The notes: a model not told the origin generated them from the sequence alone. DNA of 64,000 nucleotides from JAIWNK01 sp964453115 (GCA_964453115.1 CAYVRT010000017.1:20286-84285), one strand, 5' to 3'; numbered from the stretch's first letter, positions 1 through 9,134 are shown. A program made the numbers and translations.

Positions 1-480
1 TTGATGGATGAGCCATTTGGGGCAATTGATGCCATTACCCGTGCTAGCCTGCAAGAGCAATTGCTGGAGTTGCAGCGTCGCTTGCGCAAGACGATTCTGT
101 TTGTGACGCATGATGTGGATGAGGCATTGCGCCTGGCGGATGAGATTGCGGTGCTGCGTCAGGGACGCCTGGTGCAAATGGACACACCGTGCGGGTTGCT
201 TAACCGTCCGGCAGATGACTTCATCCGTCAACTGTTGAACAGCGATGACCGGGTGCGGCAGATTGGGTTAATACGCGTTGAGGCGGTGATGACGCCCTTG
301 CCCGCCCAGGGTGCGCCGCCGGGGCAGCCTGAGATTGGATTGGGGCAGGATTTGCGTCAGGTGCTTTCGCTGATGCTGCGCCCCGATGTGCAGGCGGTGA
401 CGGTGATGGAGCAGGGACGCCCGATTGGACAGGTGACGTTTGAGGCGTTGCGCGCTGTTGGTTGCGAGCAGACGAGATGA
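1..480 (+). CDS. ABC transporter ATP-binding protein, OpuCA-like, C-terminal part
   Basis: This is the 3' part of an ATPase gene that begins before the window. The first visible residues are the Walker B/D-loop segment (MDEPFGAID), followed by the H-loop (FVTHD) and a roughly 100-residue C-terminal extension. The AID form of the D-loop and the closely following permease fit the glycine betaine/choline/carnitine (OpuC/ProV) family, which powers osmolyte import at the membrane. The C-terminal extension is short and I see no convincing CBS pair. The stop overlaps the start of the permease gene (ATGA), so the two are translationally coupled. Substrate is inferred from family only. Confidence 0.85.
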   Translation: MMDEPFGAIDAITRASLQEQLLELQRRLRKTILFVTHDVDEALRLADEIAVLRQGRLVQMDTPCGLLNRPADDFIRQLLNSDDRVRQIGLIRVEAVMTPLPAQGAPPGQPEIGLGQDLRQVLSLMLRPDVQAVTVMEQGRPIGQVTFEALRAVGCEQTR

Positions 481-1091
481 GGTTCCTTTTCCAATACCCG
501 GAGGTTGTGTTGCGCCTGTTCGGGCAGCATTTGGCGGTGACGCTGACGGCCTTGCTGATTGCTTCTGCCATTGCCTTGCCCTTGGGGTGGGCGCTCTACC
601 GTTGGCCGCGCTGGCGCGGCCCAGTGCTGGGCTTTTTGGGGGTGCTGTATACCATTCCTAGCCTGGCGTTGATGATTCTGTTGCTGCCGCTCTTTGGCCT
701 GAATGCCCGTTCTGTGGTCGTGGCGCTGATTCTCTATTGTCAGGTGATTTTGGTGCGCAATGTGCTGACCGGTTTGCGCGAAGTGGACCCGGCGGCTTTG
801 GAGGCGGCGCGTGGTATGGGGATGAACCCGGCGCAGGTGGTCTGGCGGGTGCAGTTGCCGCTCGCCCTGCCAGCCATTTTGGCTGGTGTGCGGCTGGCTG
901 CGATTATCACGGTGGCAATTGCCACCATTGGAGCAAGGTTTGGGTCGGGCGGCCTGGGCGTGCTGCTGTTTGACGGGGTGGCCCAGAACCGCCCGGATAA
1001 AATTTTTTTGGGTGCGCTGCTTGTTTCTGTGCTGGCGTTGATCTTTCAGGTTGGGCTGCTGCGCCTTGAGCGTCGGCTGCGCCCGCAGTGA
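477..1091 (+). CDS. ABC transporter permease, OpuCB/ProW-like
   Basis: A 204-residue integral membrane protein with about five or six hydrophobic segments. A binding-protein-dependent permease loop (EAARGMGMNPAQVVWRVQLP) lies near residues 108-127. This EAA loop docks on the ATPase encoded just upstream. The ATG at 477 overlaps the ATPase stop as ATGA. An in-frame TTG at 462 is possible but less likely. Length matches OpuCB/OpuCD-type permeases (about 200-220 residues). The usual partners (second permease, glycine-betaine binding protein) do not follow; instead an oppositely oriented gene begins 3 bp beyond the stop. Confidence 0.88.
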   Translation: MRFLFQYPEVVLRLFGQHLAVTLTALLIASAIALPLGWALYRWPRWRGPVLGFLGVLYTIPSLALMILLLPLFGLNARSVVVALILYCQVILVRNVLTGLREVDPAALEAARGMGMNPAQVVWRVQLPLALPAILAGVRLAAIITVAIATIGARFGSGGLGVLLFDGVAQNRPDKIFLGALLVSVLALIFQVGLLRLERRLRPQ

Positions 1092-1094
1092 GTT

Positions 1095-1937
1095 CTACTT
1101 CCAGGCAAATTCCAGGCCGTCGCCTGGGATGGTGCCCCAATAGCTGCTGTTGGGTACCAGCACCAGGCCAGCATCGTTCCATGCGCCAATTTGATATTTG
1201 CCGCTCCCAATGGCGCTGCCTTGCAGGGTGCCATAGGTTTCGCCCTGCGTGGTCAGTACGTCGGTTTGGATCAGGACAAAGGCCGGCTGGGCAAGAATCT
1301 TGAGCAGGTCGGGTTCCTGGCGGCTGAGGTGAATCAACACAGTCAGGTTATCCACTTTTTCGATGCCATCAAAATTGCTCTTGGGCATGTCTTTGTCATC
1401 CATCTCGCCGCGGAAGCCTTTGAACGCTGCCAACCAGGCCTCGTAGCTGCCCTTGCCGCGCAAGGGGTCTTTGGGGTCGAACCAGCGGTTGAAGTTTGCC
1501 AGGACGAGATCGGCGGTGAGTGTGCTGCCATCGTGGAATTTGACATCGGGGCGCAGGTAGAAGATGTAATCCAGGCCGTCATCGGATACTTCCCAGCGTG
1601 TTGCGAGTGCGGCTTCGGGTTCTCCGCTGCTGCTCAGGCTGACGAGACCTTCGTACAGGTAACCACTAATTAACAGCGAGTCGGCATCCTGCGTGATGGC
1701 GGGGTCGAGCTTGAGGTCGCGGTTGACGGGCGGCATGGTGGTGAGTGGGCCGCTGAAGGGCAGCGGGGTGGCTGTGGGCGGGGTTTGGATTGCTGGCTGG
1801 GTTGGCGACTGAACAGGCGGTTGGGTGGGTGGAACCCCCTGGGTGGGGGTTGGGGTGGTTTCGTTGCAGGCAGTGAATGCCAGGCTGAGCAAAATCAGCA
1901 GGATGAACATACGTAAAACGGCAGAACGAGATTTCAT
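1095..1937 (-). CDS. Truncated family 5 extracellular solute-binding lipoprotein (DppA/OppA-like)
   Basis: A 280-residue lipoprotein. A signal peptide ends in a lipobox (AFTAC, Cys24), followed by a Thr/Pro/Gln-rich linker to about residue 60 and then the N-terminal lobe of an SBP_bac_5 domain (LYEGLVSL, TLTADLVLANFNRW, GSGKYQIGAW, NSSYWG). Full-length family members have 500 or more residues; this one stops just after the NSSYWG region, where the second lobe should begin. Its stop lies 3 bp from the stop of the convergent permease. I read it as a remnant left by a deletion joining two transporter loci, although a stable half-size protein is possible. The start follows a GGAAG ribosome binding site. 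Confidence 0.72.
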   Translation of the reverse strand: MKSRSAVLRMFILLILLSLAFTACNETTPTPTQGVPPTQPPVQSPTQPAIQTPPTATPLPFSGPLTTMPPVNRDLKLDPAITQDADSLLISGYLYEGLVSLSSSGEPEAALATRWEVSDDGLDYIFYLRPDVKFHDGSTLTADLVLANFNRWFDPKDPLRGKGSYEAWLAAFKGFRGEMDDKDMPKSNFDGIEKVDNLTVLIHLSRQEPDLLKILAQPAFVLIQTDVLTTQGETYGTLQGSAIGSGKYQIGAWNDAGLVLVPNSSYWGTIPGDGLEFAWK

Positions 1938-1976
1938 TGGGGCTTCCTTCCTGGGAGAGAATGCGCCGTTGGGCGC

Positions 1977-2005
1977 TTGTTTATCATTATGATAATAGAT
2001 ATAAT
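1977..2005 (+). promoter_or_regulatory. Sigma-A-type promoter for the double-cyclase gene
   Basis: TTGTTT at 1977-1982 and TATAAT at 2000-2005 with a 17-bp spacer. The expected start lies about 15 bases before the ATG at 2029. No Shine-Dalgarno sequence is visible, so the message would have a very short leader. Confidence 0.6.
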
Positions 2006-2028
2006 GAGTCTGTCAATACCAGAAACTC

Positions 2029-5000
2029 ATGAATCCAGAAACTCCCTCCAATCCACCCCCTTCTACCCCCCGTCCGCGCCGCTCACTGGCCGATTTAACC
2101 GATGCGTTGAGCGAAACGCCTGCAAAGACCGAGGCCCCGGACGGGCGTCCGCGTCGTTCGCTGTCTGATGTTGTTTCGGCGCTGGATGAGGTGAGCCGTG
2201 CTGAGCCGCCGCCGCCGCTCAATCCATTGGCGGATTTGACGCCTGCCGCTCGCCCGCGCCGCTCGCTGGCTGACCTGACAGCCGCCTTGCAAACCGAGGC
2301 GGAGGCGGCCCCGGCGCAACCGGTTGAAGCGAGCGCTGAGCCGCCGATTGTTTTGCCGGAGCGTTTGCAGCGCTATTTGCCGCCCGACCTGTGGCGTAAA
2401 ATCAATGGTTCTGCTCCACAGCAGGCCGATTGGACGGCTGCGCTGGAATATTTGCGCTCGCTGCTCTATCAGGTGTCAACCTTCATCCCCGGCCATGTGG
2501 TGCAGGAAAAGCTGAACCGCCCGGTTGCCGGGCTGGTGAGTGGGCGCATGGTGGGGGGCAGCCTGCTCTTCACCGATGTGAGCGGCTTTACGGCGCTTGC
2601 GGAGCGCCTGGCTGTTTTGGGGCAGGAGGGGGCCGAGCGCCTGACCTATCACATTAATGAGTTTTTCTCGCAGATGATTGACATCATTGCTGCCTCAAAT
2701 GGGATTTTGCTCAAGTTTGCGGGTGATGCAACGCTGGTCTACTTTCCGGAGCAGGACGAGAATCGGCAGGCCGGGTTTGCGGTGCGGGCTGCGCAGCGTA
2801 TGTTGCGCTCGGTGAAGAAATTTTCCAGCATTCAAACGCCGGGGGGTGGCTCGGTCAGTTTGCGGATGAAAATTGGCGTTGCGACGGGGCGTTTCTTGAT
2901 GGCGAGCATTGGCTCAGCCGAGCGCATGGAATACATTGTCCTCGGCGATGTGGTTGAGCGCACCCTGGCGTGCGAAGGGGCGGGCGCGGCCGGGCTGCTG
3001 GTGGTGGATACGCCGACTCTTCAGGCTGTGGAAGTGAGTGGTGCGGCGTCCCCGCGCGCTCCGGGCCTCTATGCCCTGCCGCTGCCGCCAGAAAAAGACC
3101 TGGATGATTTTGAAATTCGTGCCGATAAGCGCCGGGCGCGCGGCGTTTTGGCCTGGAGCGCTAACCCGCGCGAGCTGGTGGTGCAGATGGAGGCGGTGAA
3201 GCGTCAATTGGAAGCATTGTTGCCTTACCTGGCGCCCGAATTGGCCGAGCAGGTGCTGGCACATGCACAACAGCGCCGGCTCTTCAGTCAGTTTCGCCCG
3301 ACGACGGTCATGTTTGGCAATTTCTTTGGCCCGGAACAATTGCTGCGCCAATGGGGCGAGGATGGGGCAGCGCGCGTTACGCGCATTCTGAGTGCCTATT
3401 TTGAGGCAATGAATGGCATTCTGGTTCGTTTTGGCGGCATGGTCAGCCGCATTGACCCGTACAACAAAGGCACCAAACTGCTTGCCTTGTTTGGGGCGCC
3501 AATTAGCCATGAGGATGATGCCCGTCGGGCGGTGAGCGCGGCGCTGGCAATGACGGCTGAGCTGGAAGCGCTCAACCGTCAATGGGTGCGGCAATATGCT
3601 CGTTACTTGCCGGATGAATTGCGGCAGGGGCCGCTGCTGCAACACCGCCTGGGCATTACGCAGGGGCGCACCTTTGCCGGGCAGGTTGGCACAACCAACC
3701 GCCGTGAGTACACGGTCATGGGGGATGAGGTGAACCTTTCGGCGCGCTTGATGAGCGCGGGCGGTGCGGCGCAGGTGCTGGTCAGTCAGCCGGTGGTGGA
3801 TGAGGCAGGTGAGCATTTCGCCTTTACCGAGTTGCAGCCGGTGCGATTGAAGGGCAAGAGCAAGCCGGTGGCTGTTTATCAGGTGGATGGCACGCTGGAA
3901 GATGCCCTGTTGCGTCGCATTCAACAGCGCGACCCACTCTTTGGTCGGCAGGGGGAAGTGCAGCAGGCGGTGCAAATGCTGGAAAACGCATTGGCCGGAC
4001 GCACGGCGGCGCTTTTGCTGCGCAGTGCGGTGGGCCTGGGCAAGAGCCATTTTGCCGATTCTGTGTTGCAAATTGCGTTACAACGCGGCATGCGCATTTT
4101 GCCAATTGCCTGCCGTGCTTATCAATCCGAAACACCCTATGCGGCCTGGGCGCTGTTGCTGCGCGGGCTGTGCAAAATTTCACCTGCCGACAAGCCCGAA
4201 ACTCAGCATGAAAAACTGGAGACCTGGCGGGCGGAGTGGAATTTGGGCATGGCAGATTTGCCGTTGTTGGCAGCTTTGATGGGCCTGGCGCCCCTCGCTG
4301 TTCAGCCCAGGCCTCAGGTTGAGCATTCGGCAACGGCTGGCGATTTGAGTCAGCTGGCGGCGGAACTGCGACGTGGGCAGTTTGGGCGGCGCGGGGCCGA
4401 CCTTTCGGTTTTGCAGCGTTTCGATGCGCATCAGACTTCGGAAAGCGGCGACATTTTTCGCATTTCACCGGGGCAATTCAGCCGCGCCGAGCGGTTGCGC
4501 TTGCAGCGCGCCCTGGCGCAGGTTCTGGCCGGCCTGGCGGCGCGCACCCCGCTGGCCCTGTTTTTTGAAGACGCGCAATGGATGGATGAGGATTCGCAGG
4601 GTTTGCTGGCGGCCCTTTTGCAAGACCTGCCCGACAGTGCGTTGTTTGTCCTGGTTTCAACCCGTCAGGACTTGCCGCTTTTGGAGTCTCCAATGGTGCT
4701 GATGGATCTGAAACCGCTGGATGAGCAAGGCACGCTGGCGATTGTCACTGCCATTCTGGCGCAGGAACTGGCACAAATCATTCACAAGCAAAGCGGTGGC
4801 AGCCCGCTGTACGTGGAGGAAATTTCACGCTGGTTGCAACGCACGCGCAAGATTACAGCTGCCGATGTGCAGGCTACGCTGCAAAGCTCCGACATCCTCA
4901 CCCGCCTGGTGCTGAGCGGGGTGGAGAGTCTGCCCGAAGCGCAGCGCGAGGTGTTGCGTGTGGCGGCTGTTGCGGGGGGAGATTTTCGCTCCAGCGAACT

Positions 5001-6252
5001 GAACGCTTTGCTTTCGACGACCTATGACCCGGTGACGCTGGATATGCACCTGCGCGCCCTGGTGATGGAGCGTTTTTTGCGCCTGGTGGAACGTGGCCCC
5101 GACCGTCGCTATGCTTTTCAACAAACGATTGTGCGCGAGACGCTGTATCAGACTTTGCCCTTTGCCCGACGGCGCGAACTGCACAAACGCCTGGCCGATT
5201 TTCAGGCCCGGGCGCTGACGGAGCGCTCTTCGCTGCGCGACCGCATGTCGGCCTTTTTGGATGCTGGCCTGGAGCGCAGCCCGGTGCTGGAAAATGAGGG
5301 GGTTGCCCAGCAATATGAGCTGGCGCAGGTTTGGCCGCAGGCGGCTGAATTTTTGCTGCGCGCTGGCCGGGCGGCGCTTGAGCAATTGGCCTATGCCCGG
5401 GCGGCGGGTTGTTTCCTGCGCGCCCAGCAAGACCTGGCAAACCTGGCCCTGGATGAGATGAGCCTGCCGCTGCTGACGCTGCGCGCCCAGGCCTGTCAGG
5501 GACAGGGGGATGCTTTGCTCTTGCAGGGTGAGTTTGCGCCGGCGCTGACCGCCTTTGAGCAGGCGGCGACGGTTGCTGCTTTGCCTTTGACGGCTTTATC
5601 GCTGCGGTTGGGGGTGGCGCTGGCTGCCAATGGGCGTGGTGAGGAGGCAATGCAGCAGGTGCAGGCAGCCGAGCAGCCCGAAGACCTGGCCTGGTTGATT
5701 GCGCGAACCTGGCTGGCCTGGCGTTTTTCCGCACCCGACCTGGCCGGTTGGCTGGCAAAAAGCCGTGCCTTGCTGCCGGAAGGCGGCGCACCGCACCCGC
5801 TGCGCGCCCTGTTGGATGATTTTGCGGGGGATTATGACCTGGCCCGTTCTGCTTACCGCACCCTGCGCCTGGACCTGGCTGCTGCGTTGGTTGCTGTGCG
5901 TTTCGGCGATGCTTTGCTGGCCGAGGATGACCCTGGCCTGGCGCTTGACCGCTATCAGGAGGCGAAAACAATCTTTGCTGTCGAAAAAGAGGTTTGTGGT
6001 CTGGCGCTGACAGCCTATCGCTGTGCTGAGGCGCACTGGCGCGCCGGGCAGGCCGAGTCAGCGCAGGCTGCTCTGCAAGAGGCGCTCGGGCTTTTGCCGG
6101 GTTGTCCACCTTCGGTGTTTGCCGAAGGGCGCGACCTGGTGCGGCAGGCGCTGCGCCGTGTGCAGGCGGCTGCCACAACCCGTTGGCCGCAGTGGCGTTG
6201 GCTGGCGTTTGATGATTTGTTGCGCATCCGTCTGTTCTTTAAGCCCAATTGA
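2029..6252 (+). CDS. Tandem class III cyclase-AAA ATPase-TPR signalling protein
   Basis: A 1407-residue cytoplasmic protein. Residues 1-105 are Pro-rich with three copies of an RPRRSL(A/S)D motif (about 15, 40 and 75). A class III nucleotide cyclase domain follows at about 170-350 with metal-ligand motifs FTDVSGFT and KFAGDATLVYF. A second cyclase-like domain at about 420-620 has FGNFFG where the first metal Asp should be, so it is probably not catalytic. An AAA-type region starts at about 635; its P-loop (RSAVGLGKS, about 664-672) lacks the usual first Gly. Walker B-like FFEDAQW is near 845. The rest is TPR-like helices. The next gene, 15 bp on, binds cyclic nucleotides and could be its target. 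Whether the product is cAMP or cGMP cannot be read. Confidence 0.85.
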   Translation: MNPETPSNPPPSTPRPRRSLADLTDALSETPAKTEAPDGRPRRSLSDVVSALDEVSRAEPPPPLNPLADLTPAARPRRSLADLTAALQTEAEAAPAQPVEASAEPPIVLPERLQRYLPPDLWRKINGSAPQQADWTAALEYLRSLLYQVSTFIPGHVVQEKLNRPVAGLVSGRMVGGSLLFTDVSGFTALAERLAVLGQEGAERLTYHINEFFSQMIDIIAASNGILLKFAGDATLVYFPEQDENRQAGFAVRAAQRMLRSVKKFSSIQTPGGGSVSLRMKIGVATGRFLMASIGSAERMEYIVLGDVVERTLACEGAGAAGLLVVDTPTLQAVEVSGAASPRAPGLYALPLPPEKDLDDFEIRADKRRARGVLAWSANPRELVVQMEAVKRQLEALLPYLAPELAEQVLAHAQQRRLFSQFRPTTVMFGNFFGPEQLLRQWGEDGAARVTRILSAYFEAMNGILVRFGGMVSRIDPYNKGTKLLALFGAPISHEDDARRAVSAALAMTAELEALNRQWVRQYARYLPDELRQGPLLQHRLGITQGRTFAGQVGTTNRREYTVMGDEVNLSARLMSAGGAAQVLVSQPVVDEAGEHFAFTELQPVRLKGKSKPVAVYQVDGTLEDALLRRIQQRDPLFGRQGEVQQAVQMLENALAGRTAALLLRSAVGLGKSHFADSVLQIALQRGMRILPIACRAYQSETPYAAWALLLRGLCKISPADKPETQHEKLETWRAEWNLGMADLPLLAALMGLAPLAVQPRPQVEHSATAGDLSQLAAELRRGQFGRRGADLSVLQRFDAHQTSESGDIFRISPGQFSRAERLRLQRALAQVLAGLAARTPLALFFEDAQWMDEDSQGLLAALLQDLPDSALFVLVSTRQDLPLLESPMVLMDLKPLDEQGTLAIVTAILAQELAQIIHKQSGGSPLYVEEISRWLQRTRKITAADVQATLQSSDILTRLVLSGVESLPEAQREVLRVAAVAGGDFRSSELNALLSTTYDPVTLDMHLRALVMERFLRLVERGPDRRYAFQQTIVRETLYQTLPFARRRELHKRLADFQARALTERSSLRDRMSAFLDAGLERSPVLENEGVAQQYELAQVWPQAAEFLLRAGRAALEQLAYARAAGCFLRAQQDLANLALDEMSLPLLTLRAQACQGQGDALLLQGEFAPALTAFEQAATVAALPLTALSLRLGVALAANGRGEEAMQQVQAAEQPEDLAWLIARTWLAWRFSAPDLAGWLAKSRALLPEGGAPHPLRALLDDFAGDYDLARSAYRTLRLDLAAALVAVRFGDALLAEDDPGLALDRYQEAKTIFAVEKEVCGLALTAYRCAEAHWRAGQAESAQAALQEALGLLPGCPPSVFAEGRDLVRQALRRVQAAATTRWPQWRWLAFDDLLRIRLFFKPN

Positions 6253-6267
6253 CGAAGAGGAAACCCT

Positions 6268-6972
6268 ATGAACAACTTGTTGAAAAATGTTCCGCTATTT
6301 GCTGGTTTGTCTGAGCAGGCGCAACAGCAGATTGAACGCTGCCTGATGCCGCATGAATATTCTGCCGGACAGGTCATTTTCAATCTGGGCGACCCTGGCG
6401 AGGAGATGATTCTGGTTGAGGCGGGCCGGATTGCCATCTTTGACCCCAAGGAGCCGACCGCCCCCATTCGTTGCTTTGAGGCGGGCGAAACGTTGGGCGA
6501 AATGGCTATCATCGAGCGCAAGCCGCGCTCACTCAGCGCCCGCGCCGAGCAGCCGACCCGTGTTTGGGTGCTGCGCGCCGATGATTTTCATCGCCTGCTG
6601 GCCGAAAACCCCAACCTGTCTGAGGTGATGTTGGGCAGCCTGAGCGAACGGGTGCGCTATACGACCGATTTTTTGTTGCAAGTGGGGCAGTGGGCGCAAT
6701 TGGTGGGGCAGGGGAATTATCGCCCCGAAGATTTTGAACACCTGACCGCTTCATATGCCAACCCCAATATGGCGAACCTGGCGGCACAATTTGCTCGCAT
6801 GGCCCTGGAAGTGAAAAAACGAGAGGATGATTTGCAGCGTCAGATTGTGCAGCTGAAGGTTGAAATTGATGAGGCGCGCCGACAGCAGGAAGTGCAAAAA
6901 ATTGTTCACAGCGAGGAGTTCCGCGACCTGCGGCAATTGGTGCGGGACCTGCGCGCCGACCGAGATGATTGA
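6268..6972 (+). CDS. Cyclic nucleotide-binding domain protein with C-terminal coiled coil
   Basis: 234 residues. The first ~125 form a CRP-type cNMP-binding beta-barrel (FNLGDPGEEMILVEAG). Its phosphate-binding cassette (GETLGEMAIIERKPRSLSARA region) keeps the Glu and Arg that contact the nucleotide. There is no winged-helix DNA-binding domain. Instead, residues about 170-234 are highly charged and helical (KKREDDLQRQIVQLKVEIDE), as in a coiled coil. It is therefore likely an effector or adaptor rather than a transcription factor. It follows the cyclase gene by 15 bp with a good AGAGGA ribosome binding site, suggesting an enzyme-receptor pair. Confidence 0.83.
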   Translation: MNNLLKNVPLFAGLSEQAQQQIERCLMPHEYSAGQVIFNLGDPGEEMILVEAGRIAIFDPKEPTAPIRCFEAGETLGEMAIIERKPRSLSARAEQPTRVWVLRADDFHRLLAENPNLSEVMLGSLSERVRYTTDFLLQVGQWAQLVGQGNYRPEDFEHLTASYANPNMANLAAQFARMALEVKKREDDLQRQIVQLKVEIDEARRQQEVQKIVHSEEFRDLRQLVRDLRADRDD

Positions 6973-7078
6973 CCTTACAGACACCTTACAACCCCGCAAA
7001 CTCAGGCCGATTTGTTTCTGGAAAAGCGACTAAATAAGTGGCTTTTTAAAAAACAAGTTCATTTGAGGAGTAATGATC

Positions 7079-8263
7079 ATGTTCAACATGACCAGGCAAA
7101 CATTAAAGGCAATTATCTTGGTGACGGGGTTTTTCTTTGTTGCGGTGTTGTTTTCCGGTTGCGGTGTCAATTTGGCGGGCGCAGCCGGCGCCGAACAGAC
7201 CCCTGAGCCGGTCATTGAGCAACCCGCTGCGACCGAGGTGGTGGAAAACGTTGAGCAGCCGGTTGCAACCGAGGTGGTTGAGCAGGCTACCCCGGAACCC
7301 ACCCCGGAACCCACCCCAGAGCCATACCCGGCTCCCAGCGGATGGATTGTTTATGTCTCGCAGCAGGATGGCAACCCGGAGCTGTATCTGCTCAACCCGC
7401 TTTCAGGCGAAGCTCGCCGTTTGACGGATGACCCTGCCGATGACCTTTCGCCGGTCTGGTCGCCGGATGGTTCGCGCCTGGTGTTTAGTTCCAGTCGCAG
7501 TGGTGATACGGACCTGTATGTACTCAACATTAACGATGGCAGCACCTATCAATTGACCAGTCTGCCGGGCCGTGATAGCGCCCCGACCTGGTCGCCGGAT
7601 GGGAATTGGATTGCTTTTGAATCTTTCTTGAATGGCAATACGGATGTGTATCTGATGAGTGTTGATGGCGCTACAACGGTGCAATTGACTTCAGACCCGG
7701 GTACCGAAATGATGCCGGTCTGGTCTTTTGATGGCGAGTGGTTGGCCTATGTGAGCAGTGTGGAAGGCAATGCGGCTGTTTACATTTTGCGCCCGGATGG
7801 CAGTCAGTTGACGCAGGTGGATCATCGCCCCGAAGCAGCGGACCTTGCGCCGGTCTGGTCGCCGAACAGTCACCGCCTGGCCTTCCTCTCGCATCGCAAT
7901 CAGAACAGTGATATTCTGGTCTATGATGCCGATACGGCTGAGCTGTGGACGATTACCGATAGCCAGGCGGATGATGTTGCGGTGCGCTGGTCGCCGGATG
8001 GCTCGCGGCTGTTGTTCTGCAATGGCAGTGATGACCTGTGGAGCATTCGAGTTTACGATTTGACGAGTGGAGAAACGCGCGACCTGATCAACGTCCAGAC
8101 CTTCAATTGCAACCCGGTCTGGTCGCCGGATGGCCGGTATGTGGCCTTTGAGAGCAATCAGGATGGTAACCCGGAGTTGTATCTGGCGGCGGTGGATGAT
8201 GCGGTATTCAATCGCCTGACCTACGCGGATAGCTTTGATGGCCAGCCGACCTGGGGACGCTAG
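7079..8263 (+). CDS. TolB-like PD40 beta-propeller lipoprotein
   Basis: A secreted, lipid-anchored protein of 394 residues. The signal peptide ends in a lipobox (LFSGC, Cys28), a linker of Thr-Pro-Glu repeats follows (to about residue 85), then six or seven PD40/WD40-like blades. Typical blade motifs are SPVWSPDG, LVFSSSRSGDTDLYVL and RRLTDDP. ATG 7079 is preferred over ATG 7073 because it lies 8 bases after AGGAG. PD40 propellers usually mediate protein or envelope interactions; no enzymatic function is visible. A much larger protein with the same fold is encoded at 9624-14528. Confidence 0.85.
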   Translation: MFNMTRQTLKAIILVTGFFFVAVLFSGCGVNLAGAAGAEQTPEPVIEQPAATEVVENVEQPVATEVVEQATPEPTPEPTPEPYPAPSGWIVYVSQQDGNPELYLLNPLSGEARRLTDDPADDLSPVWSPDGSRLVFSSSRSGDTDLYVLNINDGSTYQLTSLPGRDSAPTWSPDGNWIAFESFLNGNTDVYLMSVDGATTVQLTSDPGTEMMPVWSFDGEWLAYVSSVEGNAAVYILRPDGSQLTQVDHRPEAADLAPVWSPNSHRLAFLSHRNQNSDILVYDADTAELWTITDSQADDVAVRWSPDGSRLLFCNGSDDLWSIRVYDLTSGETRDLINVQTFNCNPVWSPDGRYVAFESNQDGNPELYLAAVDDAVFNRLTYADSFDGQPTWGR

Positions 8264-8588
8264 AAGGAAACAGGCAGAAGCCATGTCCAGCCTGGCGCTA
8301 GCTTCTGTTTGGGCAAATGTTGCCAACCCGCCGCACGACAGTGTGCTGGTGGGTTGGCGCGCCCAGCATTTGATGCAAAATTGGCCTGGACAGCCGCTCT
8401 TGAAATGGGATGCGCGTGCTATAATGATTGCATTCTCTTTTTGTGTCTCTACCAATCCAATCGGCATTCGTTGGCAAGGAGCTGACTGGCAAGTTAAGAA
8501 ACAACAGACAGAGAACATTTCGGCAACCCCTTTTCATCCGTTTTTGCGACTAAATACATTGAAAAACGTTACCCGTCCACCCAATTCG
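8264..8588. other. Intergenic region with hairpin and extended -10 promoter
   Basis: This 325-bp gap holds a strong dyad, GCCAACCC (8322-8329) with GGGTTGGC (8351-8358), which lacks a T-tract. An extended -10 element (TGCTATAAT, 8417-8425) has no good -35; it would give the ECF sigma gene a leader of about 155 nt. I see no gene here. Confidence 0.5.
8417..8425 (+). promoter_or_regulatory. Extended -10 promoter of the sigma/anti-sigma/lipoprotein operon
   Basis: TGCTATAAT at 8417-8425 is a perfect extended -10. The region 17 bp upstream does not resemble a -35, which is acceptable for extended -10 promoters. An ECF autoregulatory promoter could also exist but I cannot recognise one. Confidence 0.45.
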
Positions 8589-9134
8589 ATGCAGGCCAGT
8601 GATGAATCGCTGGTAGAGGCGGCTCAGAAAGGCGATTTACAAGCCTTTTTGGCTCTTTATGACCGATACCTTCCGGTGGTGTATAACCGGGTGCGTTACA
8701 CAGTGCCAGTGCAAGACGTGGAAGACGTGACGCAGGAAGTGTTTTTTGCACTGATGAAGTCCCTTAACAATTTTCAAGGCAAGTCGCGCTTCAGCACCTG
8801 GGTGCGTTCGCTGGTCAATCATCGGGTGGCCGATTACTACCGCTCCCGCCGCCCCCCCGAGGAAGCCCTGGACCCGGACCTGCGCTCGCAGCCCACATCG
8901 CACACTTTGCACTCGGATGGCCGGGAGCATGGCAGCGATGACCTGATCCTGATCCGCAGCGCTCTCTACCGCCTGCCTGAAAAATACCGCGAGGTGCTGC
9001 TGCTGCGCTTTGCAGATGGGTTGCAGTTCAGCGAAGTGGCAGAGCAGATGGGCCTGAGCCTGGATGCCGCCAAATCTTTGTTCCGCCGGGCGATTGTGGC
9101 CCTGCGAAAAGAATGGGAAGAACTCAATGCCTGA
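8589..9134 (+). CDS. ECF RNA polymerase sigma factor
   Basis: 181 residues, the usual ECF length. Region 2 (ALYDRYLPVVYNRVRYTVP, DVEDVTQEVFFALMKSLNNF, FSTWVRSLVNHRVADYYR) and region 4 (LPEKYREVLLLRFADGLQFSEVAEQMGLSLDAAKSLFRRAI) are both complete. The reading frame is open far upstream, but similarity to sigma factors begins at the ATG at 8589; a TTG at 8559 is an alternative. The stop overlaps the next gene by 8 bp, the classic arrangement for a sigma factor with its membrane-bound anti-sigma factor. The input signal is unknown. Confidence 0.92.
   Translation: MQASDESLVEAAQKGDLQAFLALYDRYLPVVYNRVRYTVPVQDVEDVTQEVFFALMKSLNNFQGKSRFSTWVRSLVNHRVADYYRSRRPPEEALDPDLRSQPTSHTLHSDGREHGSDDLILIRSALYRLPEKYREVLLLRFADGLQFSEVAEQMGLSLDAAKSLFRRAIVALRKEWEELNA

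Noticed and set aside
4898..6178. A 426-codon minus-strand frame in the cyclase gene
   Set aside because: Ala/Pro/Arg-rich shadow of the TPR region, no ribosome binding site.
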